The notes under the pieces were generated by a model. That model did not search any database. It saw only the letters and a list, made by a program, of their open reading frames with translations, and had not been told where the DNA came from. Positions 1-7,895 of a stretch of DNA of 64,000 nt are shown piece after piece. The number at the start of each line of letters is the position of its first letter. Positions within the stretch are counted from its first letter, which is position 1. A program made the translations under genes and the position numbers. The DNA is from Flavobacterium notoginsengisoli. Its GTDB lineage: Bacteria > Bacteroidota > Bacteroidia > Flavobacteriales > Flavobacteriaceae. Where the stretch lies: positions 434,001 to 498,000 of the forward strand of contig NZ_JACHLB010000003.1 of the NCBI RefSeq assembly GCF_014207905.1, given 5' to 3'.

Positions 1-1
1 T

Positions 2-1330
2 ATTGAGGAACAAAAGAATCTTTTAACTTTATTGGAACAAATTGCTGAAGCAAGCGTTAACCACAAAGAAAGAATCAAAAAATTAATTGCTGAATTAGCA
101 GCGATTAAAGCTCCTCTAAAAAAAGAAATTTTAGTTTACGCGAGAAAGATTCTTCGTTTTATTGAAGTACCAAACAGCAAAGTTTTACTATCAAACTGGA
201 TTACAAGATTTTTAACTGAAACTCAAGAAAAATTTAGTAGCAATCAGCATTCTGAGTCTGCTCAAAATGTGTTTTCTGTAGAAAAAGTTCTTCCTAAATA
301 TGCTGAAAATGCAAAACCAGATTTGGATGGAAGAATGATTCTTCGTGATAATTTTGATGCTTTATTTGCAAAATATCCTGAAACTTTGATTTTCGGTGAA
401 GATGTTGGAAACATTGGAGACGTAAATCAAGGTTTGGAAGGAATGCAAGAAAAATACGGCGAGCTTCGTGTTGCCGATGTCGGAATCCGTGAAGCTACTA
501 TTATCGGACAAGGTATCGGAATGGCATTGAGAGGTTTGCGTCCAATTGCAGAAATTCAATATTTAGATTATTTATTGTACGCTATTCAGATCATGAGTGA
601 CGATTTAGCTACATTGCAATATAGAACGGTTGGAAAACAAAAAGCACCATTAATCATTAGAACTCGTGGACACCGTTTAGAAGGTATCTGGCATTCTGGT
701 TCTCCAATGGGAATGATTATCAACGCTATTCGCGGAATTCACGTTTTAGTTCCAAGAGATATGACACAAGCTGCTGGTTTCTACAACACTTTGTTAGAAT
801 GTGACGAACCTGCTTTGGTTATCGAATGTTTAAATGGATACCGTTTAAAAGAAAAAACACCTTTAAATTTTGGTGAATTTAAAACACCAATTGGAGTTGT
901 TGAAACTTTAAGAGAAGGTTCAGACATCACGCTGGTTTCTTACGGATCTACTTTAAGATTGGTTCAGCAAGCTGCTAACGAATTAGCAGAAAAAGGAATA
1001 GAGTGCGAAGTAATCGACATTCAATCACTTCTTCCTTTTGACGTTAGTAAGGATATTGTAAAAAGTATTGCTAAAACAAATCGTCTTTTAGTAATTGACG
1101 AAGATGTTCCTGGCGGTGCATCGGCGTTTATTCTACAGCAGATTTTAGAAGAACAAGATGCTTATAAATATTTAGATAGCAAACCTCAAACCCTAGCCGC
1201 AAAAGCACACAGACCTGCATACGGAACTGATGGTGATTATTTCTCTAAACCTTCTGCAGAAGACATTTACGAGAAAGTTTATGAAATGATGAATGAAGTT
1301 AATCCTTCTAAATTCCCTAGTTTATACTAA
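2..1330 (+). CDS. 2-oxoacid dehydrogenase E1, alpha/beta fusion (5' partial)
   Basis: The frame is open from base 2, so the gene starts before the window and only its C-terminal 442 residues are visible. The visible part is the E1-beta (transketolase-like pyrimidine-binding plus transketolase C-terminal) half: FGEDVG, then RVADVGIREATIIGQG, and a C-terminal stretch with LVSYGSTLRLV and VIDEDVPGGASAF. About 90 helical, charged residues before it look like the linker between the alpha and beta halves. Such fused proteins are the E1 of branched-chain or related 2-oxoacid dehydrogenase complexes, which decarboxylate 2-oxoacids with thiamine diphosphate and pass the acyl group to lipoyl-E2 in the cytosol. 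Which 2-oxoacid is used cannot be told from this half. A strong terminator follows the stop. Confidence 0.85.
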   Translation: MEEQKNLLTLLEQIAEASVNHKERIKKLIAELAAIKAPLKKEILVYARKILRFIEVPNSKVLLSNWITRFLTETQEKFSSNQHSESAQNVFSVEKVLPKYAENAKPDLDGRMILRDNFDALFAKYPETLIFGEDVGNIGDVNQGLEGMQEKYGELRVADVGIREATIIGQGIGMALRGLRPIAEIQYLDYLLYAIQIMSDDLATLQYRTVGKQKAPLIIRTRGHRLEGIWHSGSPMGMIINAIRGIHVLVPRDMTQAAGFYNTLLECDEPALVIECLNGYRLKEKTPLNFGEFKTPIGVVETLREGSDITLVSYGSTLRLVQQAANELAEKGIECEVIDIQSLLPFDVSKDIVKSIAKTNRLLVIDEDVPGGASAFILQQILEEQDAYKYLDSKPQTLAAKAHRPAYGTDGDYFSKPSAEDIYEKVYEMMNEVNPSKFPSLY

Positions 1331-1351
1331 GATTTATAATCTTTTTGATAT

Positions 1352-1384
1352 AAAAAAAGCTCCAAAATTTTGGAGCTTTTTTTT
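1352..1384 (+). terminator. Intrinsic terminator after the E1 gene
   Basis: An A-run, a perfect stem AGCTCCAAAA/TTTTGGAGCT and a T-run form a hairpin 22 bases after the stop. The A and T tracts on both sides make it potentially bidirectional. Confidence 0.85.
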
Positions 1385-1399
1385 ATATTTATCTTTCTC

Positions 1400-1432
1400 A
1401 ACTTTGTCAAAGTTTTAAACTTTGACAAAGTT
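1400..1432. repeat. 33-bp palindromic dispersed repeat, copy 1
   Basis: Palindrome built from AACTTTGTCAAAGTTT and its complement. A copy differing at one base lies at 47684-47716, also between genes. It lies just past the terminator and codes for nothing convincing. Confidence 0.7.
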
Positions 1433-1474
1433 CTTTACGCAATCTTTGTCGAGCTCAAAGAGTAACATAAAGTA

Positions 1475-1573
1475 TGTCATTTCGACGAAGGAGAAATCTT
1501 CGCAAGAAACTCCGCAATGCTGATCAATCTTTGTCGAGCTACTTGCGAAGATTTCTCCTTCGTCGAAATGACA
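1475..1573. repeat. Intergenic 32-bp perfect inverted repeat, copy 1
   Basis: The arms at 1475-1506 and 1542-1573 are exact reverse complements over 32 bp, beginning TGTCATTTCGACGAAGG, and flank a 35-bp loop. The 16-mer CAATCTTTGTCGAGCT occurs just before the element and again inside the loop. A second copy in the opposite orientation lies at 49543-49642. This is a REP/BIME-like element of the kind scattered in Flavobacterium genomes. No transposase is nearby. Confidence 0.85.
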
Positions 1574-1601
1574 AGATTGTGGATAATGATTACACAATTA
1601 A

Positions 1602-1642
1602 CAATTATCAATTATCAATTATCAATTATCAATTATCAATTA
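1602..1642. repeat. Heptanucleotide tandem repeat (CAATTAT)n
   Basis: Five full copies and one partial copy of CAATTAT run up to the stop codon of kdsB. It is a short microsatellite whose copy number is likely to vary between strains. It lies 3' of the gene, so an effect on kdsB is not expected. Confidence 0.8.
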
Positions 1643-1643
1643 A

Positions 1644-2378
1644 TTAAAGATCCTTCAACATTGCTTTAGCTCGCTCTAAATCTTCAGCCGTATCGATTCC
1701 GATTCCAACATGTGTTGTTTCCACCATTTTAATACGTTTTCCGAATTCTAAATATCTTAATTGTTCTAATTTCTCAGAAGCTTCTAAAGATTTCATAGGA
1801 AGGCTGTAAAAGTCTAATAAAGCTTGTTTTCTGAAAGCATAAATTCCGATATGCTGAAAATATCTTACCCCAACATTTATCTCTCTTGGATATGGAATAA
1901 CCGATCTAGAAAAATACAATGCAAACTGTGATTGATCTACGACTACTTTTACATTGTTTGGATTATTGATTTCGTCTTCATTTTTAATTTCACGCATCAA
2001 CGAAGCCAAATCGATCTTTCTATCTGGATCATTTTTAAAAACAGATAAAACCTGAGCTAAAGGCTCTGCTTCGGTAAAAGGTTCATCTCCTTGAACATTA
2101 ACCACAATATCAACATCAAGATCTGCGATAGCTTCCGCAATTCTATCGCTTCCAGATTCATGTTCTTTAATGCTCATTATGGCCTTTCCGCCATTAGAAA
2201 CGATTTCATCAAAAATCAAATCAGAATCGGTTACAACAAAAACATCTTCGAATAGATTTGTCGAAACTGCAGCTTCATAAGTTCTTAGAATTATAGTTTT
2301 ACCTCCCAAATCCTGCATTAGTTTTGCAGGAAAACGTGTTGAAGCATATCTGGCTGGAATTACCGCTATTATTTTCAT
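1644..2378 (-). CDS. kdsB: 3-deoxy-manno-octulosonate cytidylyltransferase
   Basis: The 244-residue protein opens with [18 protein letters not shown], the nucleotide-binding signature of KdsB. It continues with VNVQGDEPF (metal and CTP contact) and a C-terminal [15 protein letters not shown], all typical of the family and at its usual length. KdsB activates Kdo with CTP to give CMP-Kdo for lipopolysaccharide inner-core assembly in the cytosol. The ATG at 2378 gives the canonical N-terminus. The gene appears to be transcribed alone: about 200 bp separate it from the upstream methyltransferase. Identification rests on these conserved motifs. Confidence 0.96.
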   Translation of the reverse strand: MKIIAVIPARYASTRFPAKLMQDLGGKTIILRTYEAAVSTNLFEDVFVVTDSDLIFDEIVSNGGKAIMSIKEHESGSDRIAEAIADLDVDIVVNVQGDEPFTEAEPLAQVLSVFKNDPDRKIDLASLMREIKNEDEINNPNNVKVVVDQSQFALYFSRSVIPYPREINVGVRYFQHIGIYAFRKQALLDFYSLPMKSLEASEKLEQLRYLEFGKRIKMVETTHVGIGIDTAEDLERAKAMLKDL

Positions 2379-2582
2379 TTTTATATTTTACTGAGTTTAA
2401 AAAACTCAAAATTTAGTAATTTAATTTTCACCTGTTTTAAGTGTCTGCAAATATGCAAAAATTACTTTTAAATTTTCTGTTTTTAAATTTCTGTAGAGGA
2501 TGAAAATCGTATTGAAAAATTTTCTGTCTACTAGCAAACAATACATCGATTGATCATTCGTCTTATTTATTAAGAGAGAAAA

Positions 2583-3395
2583 TTAAACCAAAACTGTAAC
2601 ACGAAGATAAGTCGCAGGAATTAATGTAGAATTTGTGTCATTACTTTTGTTTTGGCTATTAACTAATCCTTCAAGCTTAGCATACAAATCGGAAGTTTTC
2701 CCGTTTTGTTCAGCAGCTTCAAAAGCATTCATAGTTGGACCATAATAAGTTTTTAATCGATTTAGCCATTCCGAAGGTGGAAATGCTGCTTTAAATGTGA
2801 AGGTATCTTTCTCAAATGCAATATTTTCTTTAGGAACACCTGTATTTGTAAATCTTTCGATTACGTTATCTTCAATACCCCAAAGCATTGGACTTACAAA
2901 ACCCTCAGGAGGTGGTGGTGTAAATTCAGAACTAATTTTCAGGATTTGCGCAATCAATGTTGGATCTCCCGGTATCCAATTACCCATTATAATTTTACCT
3001 CCAGGTCTTGTAACACGGACCATCTCTTTAGCAACATCAAAAGGTTTTGGAGCGAACATTGCTCCAAAAATGCTCATCGTAACATCGTAAGATTGATTTT
3101 TCAATTCATTCAAATCGGTTGCGTCACCTTCTTGAAATACAATATTATCCAATCCTTCTTTTTTTGCTCTAAGATTGCCAGCTTCAACTAAATTTCTTGC
3201 TATATCAACACCTAAAACATTGGCTCCTAATTTTGCCGAAGGTATTGCGGTGGTACCATCGCCACAGCCGAGATCTAAAACGTTACTATTTTCTTTAATT
3301 CCAATTTTGGCAACCAATTCCGCTCCACTTTCTCTCATAGATTCTGCGACGCGCGTAAAATCGCCTTTTTCCCATAATGCTTTGTTTGGATTCAT
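2583..3395 (-). CDS. Class I SAM-dependent methyltransferase
   Basis: A 270-residue protein with a Rossmann methyltransferase core: motif I VLDLGCGDGTTAIPSA at about residue 40, the acidic second strand VLGVDIA, and the later strand VTMSIFGAMFAPKPFDVA. It resembles UbiE/type-11 methyltransferases. A proline-rich insert follows the core (TPPPPEGFVSP) and the C-terminal part is helical, as in small-molecule O/N/C-methyltransferases. No neighbour points to a pathway, so the substrate is unknown. The ATG at 3395 gives the start MNPNKALWEKGDFTRVAE, which is well formed. Confidence 0.85.
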   Translation of the reverse strand: MNPNKALWEKGDFTRVAESMRESGAELVAKIGIKENSNVLDLGCGDGTTAIPSAKLGANVLGVDIARNLVEAGNLRAKKEGLDNIVFQEGDATDLNELKNQSYDVTMSIFGAMFAPKPFDVAKEMVRVTRPGGKIIMGNWIPGDPTLIAQILKISSEFTPPPPEGFVSPMLWGIEDNVIERFTNTGVPKENIAFEKDTFTFKAAFPPSEWLNRLKTYYGPTMNAFEAAEQNGKTSDLYAKLEGLVNSQNKSNDTNSTLIPATYLRVTVLV

Positions 3396-3412
3396 CTTAA
3401 TGTTATCAGTGA

Positions 3413-3463
3413 TTATAGTGCTGATACCGCACTTTTACTTAATTTGTAAACATCTTCTACCAT
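3413..3463 (-). other. Possible 16-codon leader ORF before the methyltransferase
   Basis: A short reading frame, MVEDVYKLSKSAVSAL then stop, ends 17 bases before the methyltransferase ATG. It could be a leader peptide, a gene remnant or chance. No codon bias of one amino acid and no attenuator hairpin was seen. Confidence 0.15.
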
Positions 3464-3682
3464 TTTTTTAAATTATCACCAGTTAATCATAAAAGGCATT
3501 TAAAAAACTACTTAAAAAGAAGACACAAACAAACAATCAACTGATAAACAATTAGTTAATCAAAAATAAACAAATTTACATGAAACATTTCACTACCTCA
3601 CCTATTTATTTTTTTAACGTGCAGATTATAAATTTTTAGACCACTATCCCATAAATGGAAAACAATTGGAATACCAATACTA

Positions 3683-4513
3683 TTATAATATTTTTACTGA
3701 AGTCATGCTCAAAGAACCCGCTAATAATTTATCATTAAAAAGTTCTATTTCATCCGTTTTATCTTTTAGACCTAAAGTATAAAGCAGAGGCAGATAATGT
3801 TCTGGAGTTGGAACTGCCAATTGTACCGCTTTATTTAATTTCTCAAAATCAATTAAAGGCTGAAAATTTCCGTCTAATAAATAATTATTTACAGTTTCAC
3901 GTGCTTCAATTGCCCAATCGTAACCGTAATTATCTTTGTCGAAATTTCTAAAATCGACCATTCTAAGATTATGAACAATGTTTCCGCTACCAATAATTAA
4001 AACGCCTTTGTAGCGAAGGGCTTGAAGCTTCTGAGCCAATTCAAAATGATATTGCCCAGATTTTGTATAATCGATACTTAACTGAATTACCGGAACATCA
4101 GCATTTGGATACAAATGTTTAATTACGCTCCAAGCGCCGTGATCTAACCCCCAATGTTCATCTAATTCTACCATAACAGGATCTAAAAGTTTTTGCGTTT
4201 CAACAGCCAATTCTGGACTTCCCTTTGCTGGATATTGAACATCAAAAAGTGCTTGTGGAAAACCTCCAAAATCGTGAATCGTTCTTGGCATTTCCATTGC
4301 AGTTACTTTTGTTCCTCTCGTAAACCAATGCGCCGAAACACACAAAATAGCATTTGGCTGTGGTAATGTTTTTGCTAAATTCCGAAAACCAGCTACAAAC
4401 TGATTTTCTTCAATTGCATTCATCGGGCTGCCATGTCCTAAAAATAGAACTGGCATTTTATCTGTATTCGAAAACGTTGAAGAAATCGAATGTAAGTCGT
4501 TTAGTGTTGTCAT
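3683..4513 (-). CDS. ygiD: 4,5-DOPA-type extradiol dioxygenase (LigB family)
   Basis: A 276-residue protein of the class III extradiol dioxygenase (LigB/YgiD) family. Signature stretches are VLFLGHGSPMNAIEEN near the N-terminus, ILCVSAHWFTRGT, DHGAWSVIKHLYPNADVPV and LIIGSGNIVHNLR, whose histidines form the metal site. YgiD-type enzymes open catechol rings such as L-DOPA, using Fe(II) or Zn(II). The physiological substrate here is unknown. A longer frame from GTG at 4567 exists, but its first 18 codons lie inside an intergenic inverted repeat, so the ATG at 4513 (MTTLNDLHSISSTF) is chosen. Confidence 0.88.
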   Translation of the reverse strand: MTTLNDLHSISSTFSNTDKMPVLFLGHGSPMNAIEENQFVAGFRNLAKTLPQPNAILCVSAHWFTRGTKVTAMEMPRTIHDFGGFPQALFDVQYPAKGSPELAVETQKLLDPVMVELDEHWGLDHGAWSVIKHLYPNADVPVIQLSIDYTKSGQYHFELAQKLQALRYKGVLIIGSGNIVHNLRMVDFRNFDKDNYGYDWAIEARETVNNYLLDGNFQPLIDFEKLNKAVQLAVPTPEHYLPLLYTLGLKDKTDEIELFNDKLLAGSLSMTSVKIL

Positions 4514-4530
4514 TTGCTGAAACTTTTTTG

Positions 4531-4611
4531 TTTTGCCACGAATTTCACCAATTACACTAATTTGCACAGCTTAAAAATAATTAGTGTTAATTCGTGAAAT
4601 TCGTGGCAAAA
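4531..4611. repeat. Inverted repeat of the TTTTGCCACGAA family
   Basis: The left arm begins TTTTGCCACGAATTTCAC at 4531 and the right arm ends GTGAAATTCGTGGCAAAA at 4611. Internal parts also pair (ACACTAATT/AATTAGTGT). Relatives occur at 14201-14391 and 25439-25527. It separates two minus-strand genes and may act as a weak terminator. Confidence 0.75.
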
Positions 4612-4613
4612 AA

Positions 4614-6023
4614 CTATTCCTCAAAACTCTCGTCTTTAAAGCCTATCAAATATAACTTATTTTTAGCACGTGTCATAGCGGTATAAAGCCATCTAATATA
4701 GTCGCGATCGATTCCGTCTGGCAGATACGGTTGTTCTACAAAAACCGTATTCCATTGTCCTCCTTGCGATTTATGACACGTAATTGCATAGGAGAATTTA
4801 ACCTGTAATCCGTTAAAATATTCGTTTTCTTTTACTTTTTGGAATCTCTTGTATTTCGTTGGTTCGTCTTCATAATCCTTCATTACTTCCTCGTACAAAC
4901 GATTTGATTCTTCGTAAGTTAAAGAAGGGGATTCGCTTTTTAAAGTATCTAAAATTAAAACCGTTTCAAAAGGCTTTTGTTCTGGATAATCGACCATCCT
5001 GATTTTGACTTTCGCAAAAGTAAATCCGTATAATTCTCTGATTCCAAATAACTCTAAGACTTCAATAATATCACCGTTTGCAATAAATCCCGCCTCATCT
5101 GTTTCTTTTAGCCAGAAATAATTATTTTTTACCACCATTAAGAAATCGCCAACCGAAAGTTCGCTTTCTTTAAATAAAATTCGGCTTCGAATCTGCTCAT
5201 TGTATTGATTGGCTCTTTTATTAGAACGAACAATAAAGGCTGTATCTTCAATACTGTAATTGCTATACGCCATATTAATAGCGTCTTGAATATCGTAACC
5301 GTCTGTTAATCGAACAATATCTTTGAATTTTTTTACCCTAAATCGAAACTCGGTAATAAAACTTTCTTTCAATAATTCGCGTAATTCTGTTGCATTGTAC
5401 AAAATTCCAGAACTTTCTTCCTGACGCATTACTTCGTCCAATTCTATATGTTCAATTTCTTTGCTGTAATGAAAGCCCAAAGTATCAATATCTAAAGCTG
5501 GACTAACATCTAAATTTACCGGCGGAAGCTGAGCTGTATCTCCTAAAAGAATCATTTTACAGTTTTGCCCTGAATACACATAATTGATCAAATCGTCTAA
5601 AAGTGAACCGCTGTCTAATGTACTATCAGAAATCATCGAAGCTTCATCGACGATAAAAATGGTGTTTTTATGTTTATTGACTTGTTTTGTAAAAGCTACT
5701 CCTCCACCCGATGATTTCTTAGGGAAATATATTTTTTTATGAATCGTAAAAGCTGGATTATTCGAATAATTCGCAATTACTTTTGCTGCACGTCCAGTTG
5801 GTGCCAACAAAACATATTTTTTATTAATGTCTCCTAAATTATTTACAATTGTAGAGATTACGGTTGTTTTTCCTGTTCCAGCATATCCTTTCAAAACAAA
5901 AATAGTATCGTTTTGCGGTTCGGTTAAAAAAATGGCGATTTTTTGAAAAAAAATATCCTGTTTTAAAGTTGGAACAAAAGGAAATCGTTTTTGTAAAATA
6001 CCGTAAAAGTTTGCTGAATTCAT
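4614..6023 (-). CDS. RecD-like ATP-dependent DNA helicase (AAA_30/UvrD_C_2)
   Basis: A 469-residue superfamily 1 helicase. Walker A GYAGTGKTTV lies at about residues 47-56, then VLLAPTGRAAKVI (motif Ia), the Walker B IFIVDEASMI, LLGDTAQLPPV (motif III) and, near the C-terminus, YAITCHKSQGGQWNTVFV and RWLYTAMTRAKNKLYLIG (UvrD_C_2 motifs V and VI). This matches RecD/exonuclease V alpha-type proteins that lack the RecBC partner, presumed to act in DNA repair. An ATG at 6023 (MNSANFYGILQKRFPF) is preferred to the upstream start at 6071, because the extra 16 residues are hydrophobic and unrelated to the family N-terminus. Confidence 0.88.
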   Translation of the reverse strand: MNSANFYGILQKRFPFVPTLKQDIFFQKIAIFLTEPQNDTIFVLKGYAGTGKTTVISTIVNNLGDINKKYVLLAPTGRAAKVIANYSNNPAFTIHKKIYFPKKSSGGGVAFTKQVNKHKNTIFIVDEASMISDSTLDSGSLLDDLINYVYSGQNCKMILLGDTAQLPPVNLDVSPALDIDTLGFHYSKEIEHIELDEVMRQEESSGILYNATELRELLKESFITEFRFRVKKFKDIVRLTDGYDIQDAINMAYSNYSIEDTAFIVRSNKRANQYNEQIRSRILFKESELSVGDFLMVVKNNYFWLKETDEAGFIANGDIIEVLELFGIRELYGFTFAKVKIRMVDYPEQKPFETVLILDTLKSESPSLTYEESNRLYEEVMKDYEDEPTKYKRFQKVKENEYFNGLQVKFSYAITCHKSQGGQWNTVFVEQPYLPDGIDRDYIRWLYTAMTRAKNKLYLIGFKDESFEE

Positions 6024-6321
6024 AAGGAAAAATTGAAATGCAAAGTTCGCTTTTTTTAATGAGAACAACAATTAGAATGTAAATAGCAAAATTAAATTCA
6101 AACCATATAAGCAATATCAGTTCATTTAAAAACAAACAACTAAAATTGACTCAAATCACTTATATGGTTCAAAAAAATTAATGGTAATGTAACGTCTTCC
6201 TAACTTTACTCTGAAATTGTTTTTTGAAATTGCAATTATAATTGTTCCTTTTTAATTTGTAAGTTTGTGGTCGCTTAAATTCTTTCTTGATTTAAAACAG
6301 GTAACGAATTGTAAATCAACT

Positions 6322-7143
6322 ATGTCATTACAAAATACTAACATTACTTCTAAAAATTACAAAAAACTTTCGATTCAGGTTTCACTGACGGGATTTTCAT
6401 ATTGCTGTTTTGATACTTTAAATAATGTCATTACTTCGTTTAAAGAAATTCAATTTGACAATTCAAACAAAACAACAAAAATTGAAGATTTATTTGCGAA
6501 TGCGTTTAAGAATAATCCTGAATTAAAAGGAATTTATGATGAAGTAATGGTTATTCACACTAACAATCTCTCGACTTTTGTGCCAACAGCATTGTTCGAC
6601 GAAAATTACTTAGGAAGTTATCTCCAATACACCACAAAAGTTTTCGATACAGATTTTTTTACGTTTGATCAAATATCCAATTATCAGATGAATTCGGTTT
6701 ATATTCCGTACGTGAATATCAATAATTTTCTAATTGATAATGTCGGTTCTTTTGACTACAAACATGCCAACAGTATTTTGGTAGAAAAAATCTTGGACAA
6801 TTCTCGCAATGACGACGACAAAAAAATGGTGGTGAATTTTAATCCAGGAAATTTCGAAATTATTGTAGTACAGAATCAGAAATTATTGCTGTTTAATTCT
6901 TTTGAATACAATACTCCAGAAGATTTTATCTATTATATCTTATTTACGGCAGAGCAATTAAGCATGAATCCAGAGAGTTTTAAATTAGAATTCTTAGGAA
7001 CAATTAAAGAAAATGATCCATTTTATGCTATTGCATACAAATATGTTCGCCATATTTCTTTTATGGATGTCACAAAAATTCAAGAAAAAAATAACTTTTC
7101 TAAAGCTGAAAATCAAAAACATTATATCTTATTTCAATCATGA
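6322..7143 (+). CDS. DUF3822 family protein
   Basis: A 273-residue cytosolic protein resembling the Bacteroidota DUF3822 family, thought to have an actin/sugar-kinase-like fold; its function is not known. Visible stretches include KLSIQVSLTGFSYCCFD near the N-terminus, KMVVNFNPGNFEIIVVQ in the middle and LLFNSFEYNTPEDFIYYIL. The ATG at 6322 (MSLQNTNIT) is chosen over an upstream TTG at 6265, which would add a poorly conserved segment. The stop overlaps the rsmD start (ATGA), so the two are translationally coupled. A role linked to ribosome maturation is only an inference from this pairing. Confidence 0.8.
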   Translation: MSLQNTNITSKNYKKLSIQVSLTGFSYCCFDTLNNVITSFKEIQFDNSNKTTKIEDLFANAFKNNPELKGIYDEVMVIHTNNLSTFVPTALFDENYLGSYLQYTTKVFDTDFFTFDQISNYQMNSVYIPYVNINNFLIDNVGSFDYKHANSILVEKILDNSRNDDDKKMVVNFNPGNFEIIVVQNQKLLLFNSFEYNTPEDFIYYILFTAEQLSMNPESFKLEFLGTIKENDPFYAIAYKYVRHISFMDVTKIQEKNNFSKAENQKHYILFQS

Positions 7144-7745
7144 GAATCATTTCAGGCAAATACAAAGGGCGTCGAATTAATCCGCCAAAAAATCTACCTG
7201 TAAGACCAACGACTGATATGAGCAAAGAAGCATTATTTAATGTTTTGAATAATCATTTCAATTTTGACAGCTTAAAGGTTTTAGACTTGTTTTCGGGAAC
7301 TGGAAATATCAGTTTTGAATTCGCTTCACGCGGAAGTGCTCCAATTACGTCTGTAGATGGCGATTTTGGCTGCGTAAAATTTATCAAACAAGTTTCATCT
7401 GAGTTTGATTTTGATATCGCTGCGACAAAAAGTGATGTTTTTAAGTTTTTGGATAATGCTAAAACTACGTACGATATTATTTTTGCCGATCCTCCTTACG
7501 GATTGGATCAAGCTATTTTTGAAAAAATCGTTTTGACTGTTTTTGAAAAAGATTTGCTTGAAGAAGACGGAATGATGATTATCGAACATTCTAAATATAC
7601 CAAACTCGATCATATGAGTAATTTCTCTTTTCAGAGAAGTTACGGCGGTTCTTTTTTTAGTTTCTTCGAATTAAATTCAACCGATGACGACGAAGAATTA
7701 CCACACGATACTTCAAAAAAAGAATCTGAAGAAGAAGATTATTAG
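7140..7745 (+). CDS. rsmD: 16S rRNA (guanine(966)-N2)-methyltransferase
   Basis: A 201-residue RsmD-family methyltransferase. It begins MRIISGKYKGRRI with RPTTDMSKEALFNVL, has the SAM-binding strand VLDLFSGTGNISFEFASRG, and the N6/N2-methyltransferase motif DPPY at residues 117-120 (IIFADPPYGLDQ). RsmD methylates G966 of 16S rRNA during 30S assembly. The C-terminal tail is unusually acidic (DDDEELPHDTSKKESEEEDY), a lineage-specific extension. It overlaps the upstream DUF3822 gene by four bases. An inverted repeat with flanking A/T runs follows as terminator. Confidence 0.93.
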   Translation: MRIISGKYKGRRINPPKNLPVRPTTDMSKEALFNVLNNHFNFDSLKVLDLFSGTGNISFEFASRGSAPITSVDGDFGCVKFIKQVSSEFDFDIAATKSDVFKFLDNAKTTYDIIFADPPYGLDQAIFEKIVLTVFEKDLLEEDGMMIIEHSKYTKLDHMSNFSFQRSYGGSFFSFFELNSTDDDEELPHDTSKKESEEEDY

Positions 7746-7764
7746 ATTATAAAATTCCAAAATA

Positions 7765-7814
7765 AAAAAATTCCAAATTCCAAATTTTAAATTGGAGATT
7801 GGAATTTTCTTTTT
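7765..7814 (+). terminator. Terminator-like inverted repeat after rsmD
   Basis: Imperfect stem of AAATTCCAAATTCCAA against TTGGAGATTGGAATTT with A-run and T-run on the two sides. It could serve both rsmD and the convergent receptor gene. The following bases to about 7890 are more of the same low-complexity repeat. Confidence 0.65.
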
Positions 7815-7895
7815 ATTGTTCCCTGCTTAATTTTGGAATTTGGACCCGAGCGATAGCGAACAGGCGAAGCAATTTGAATTATTGGAATTTAAATC

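Noticed and set aside
1415..1597. Minus-strand 60-codon frame
   Set aside because: Made of the 32-bp inverted repeat and its loop.
4514..4567. Upstream GTG start adding 18 residues to the dioxygenase
   Set aside because: The added segment lies inside a dispersed inverted repeat and is not like the family N-terminus.
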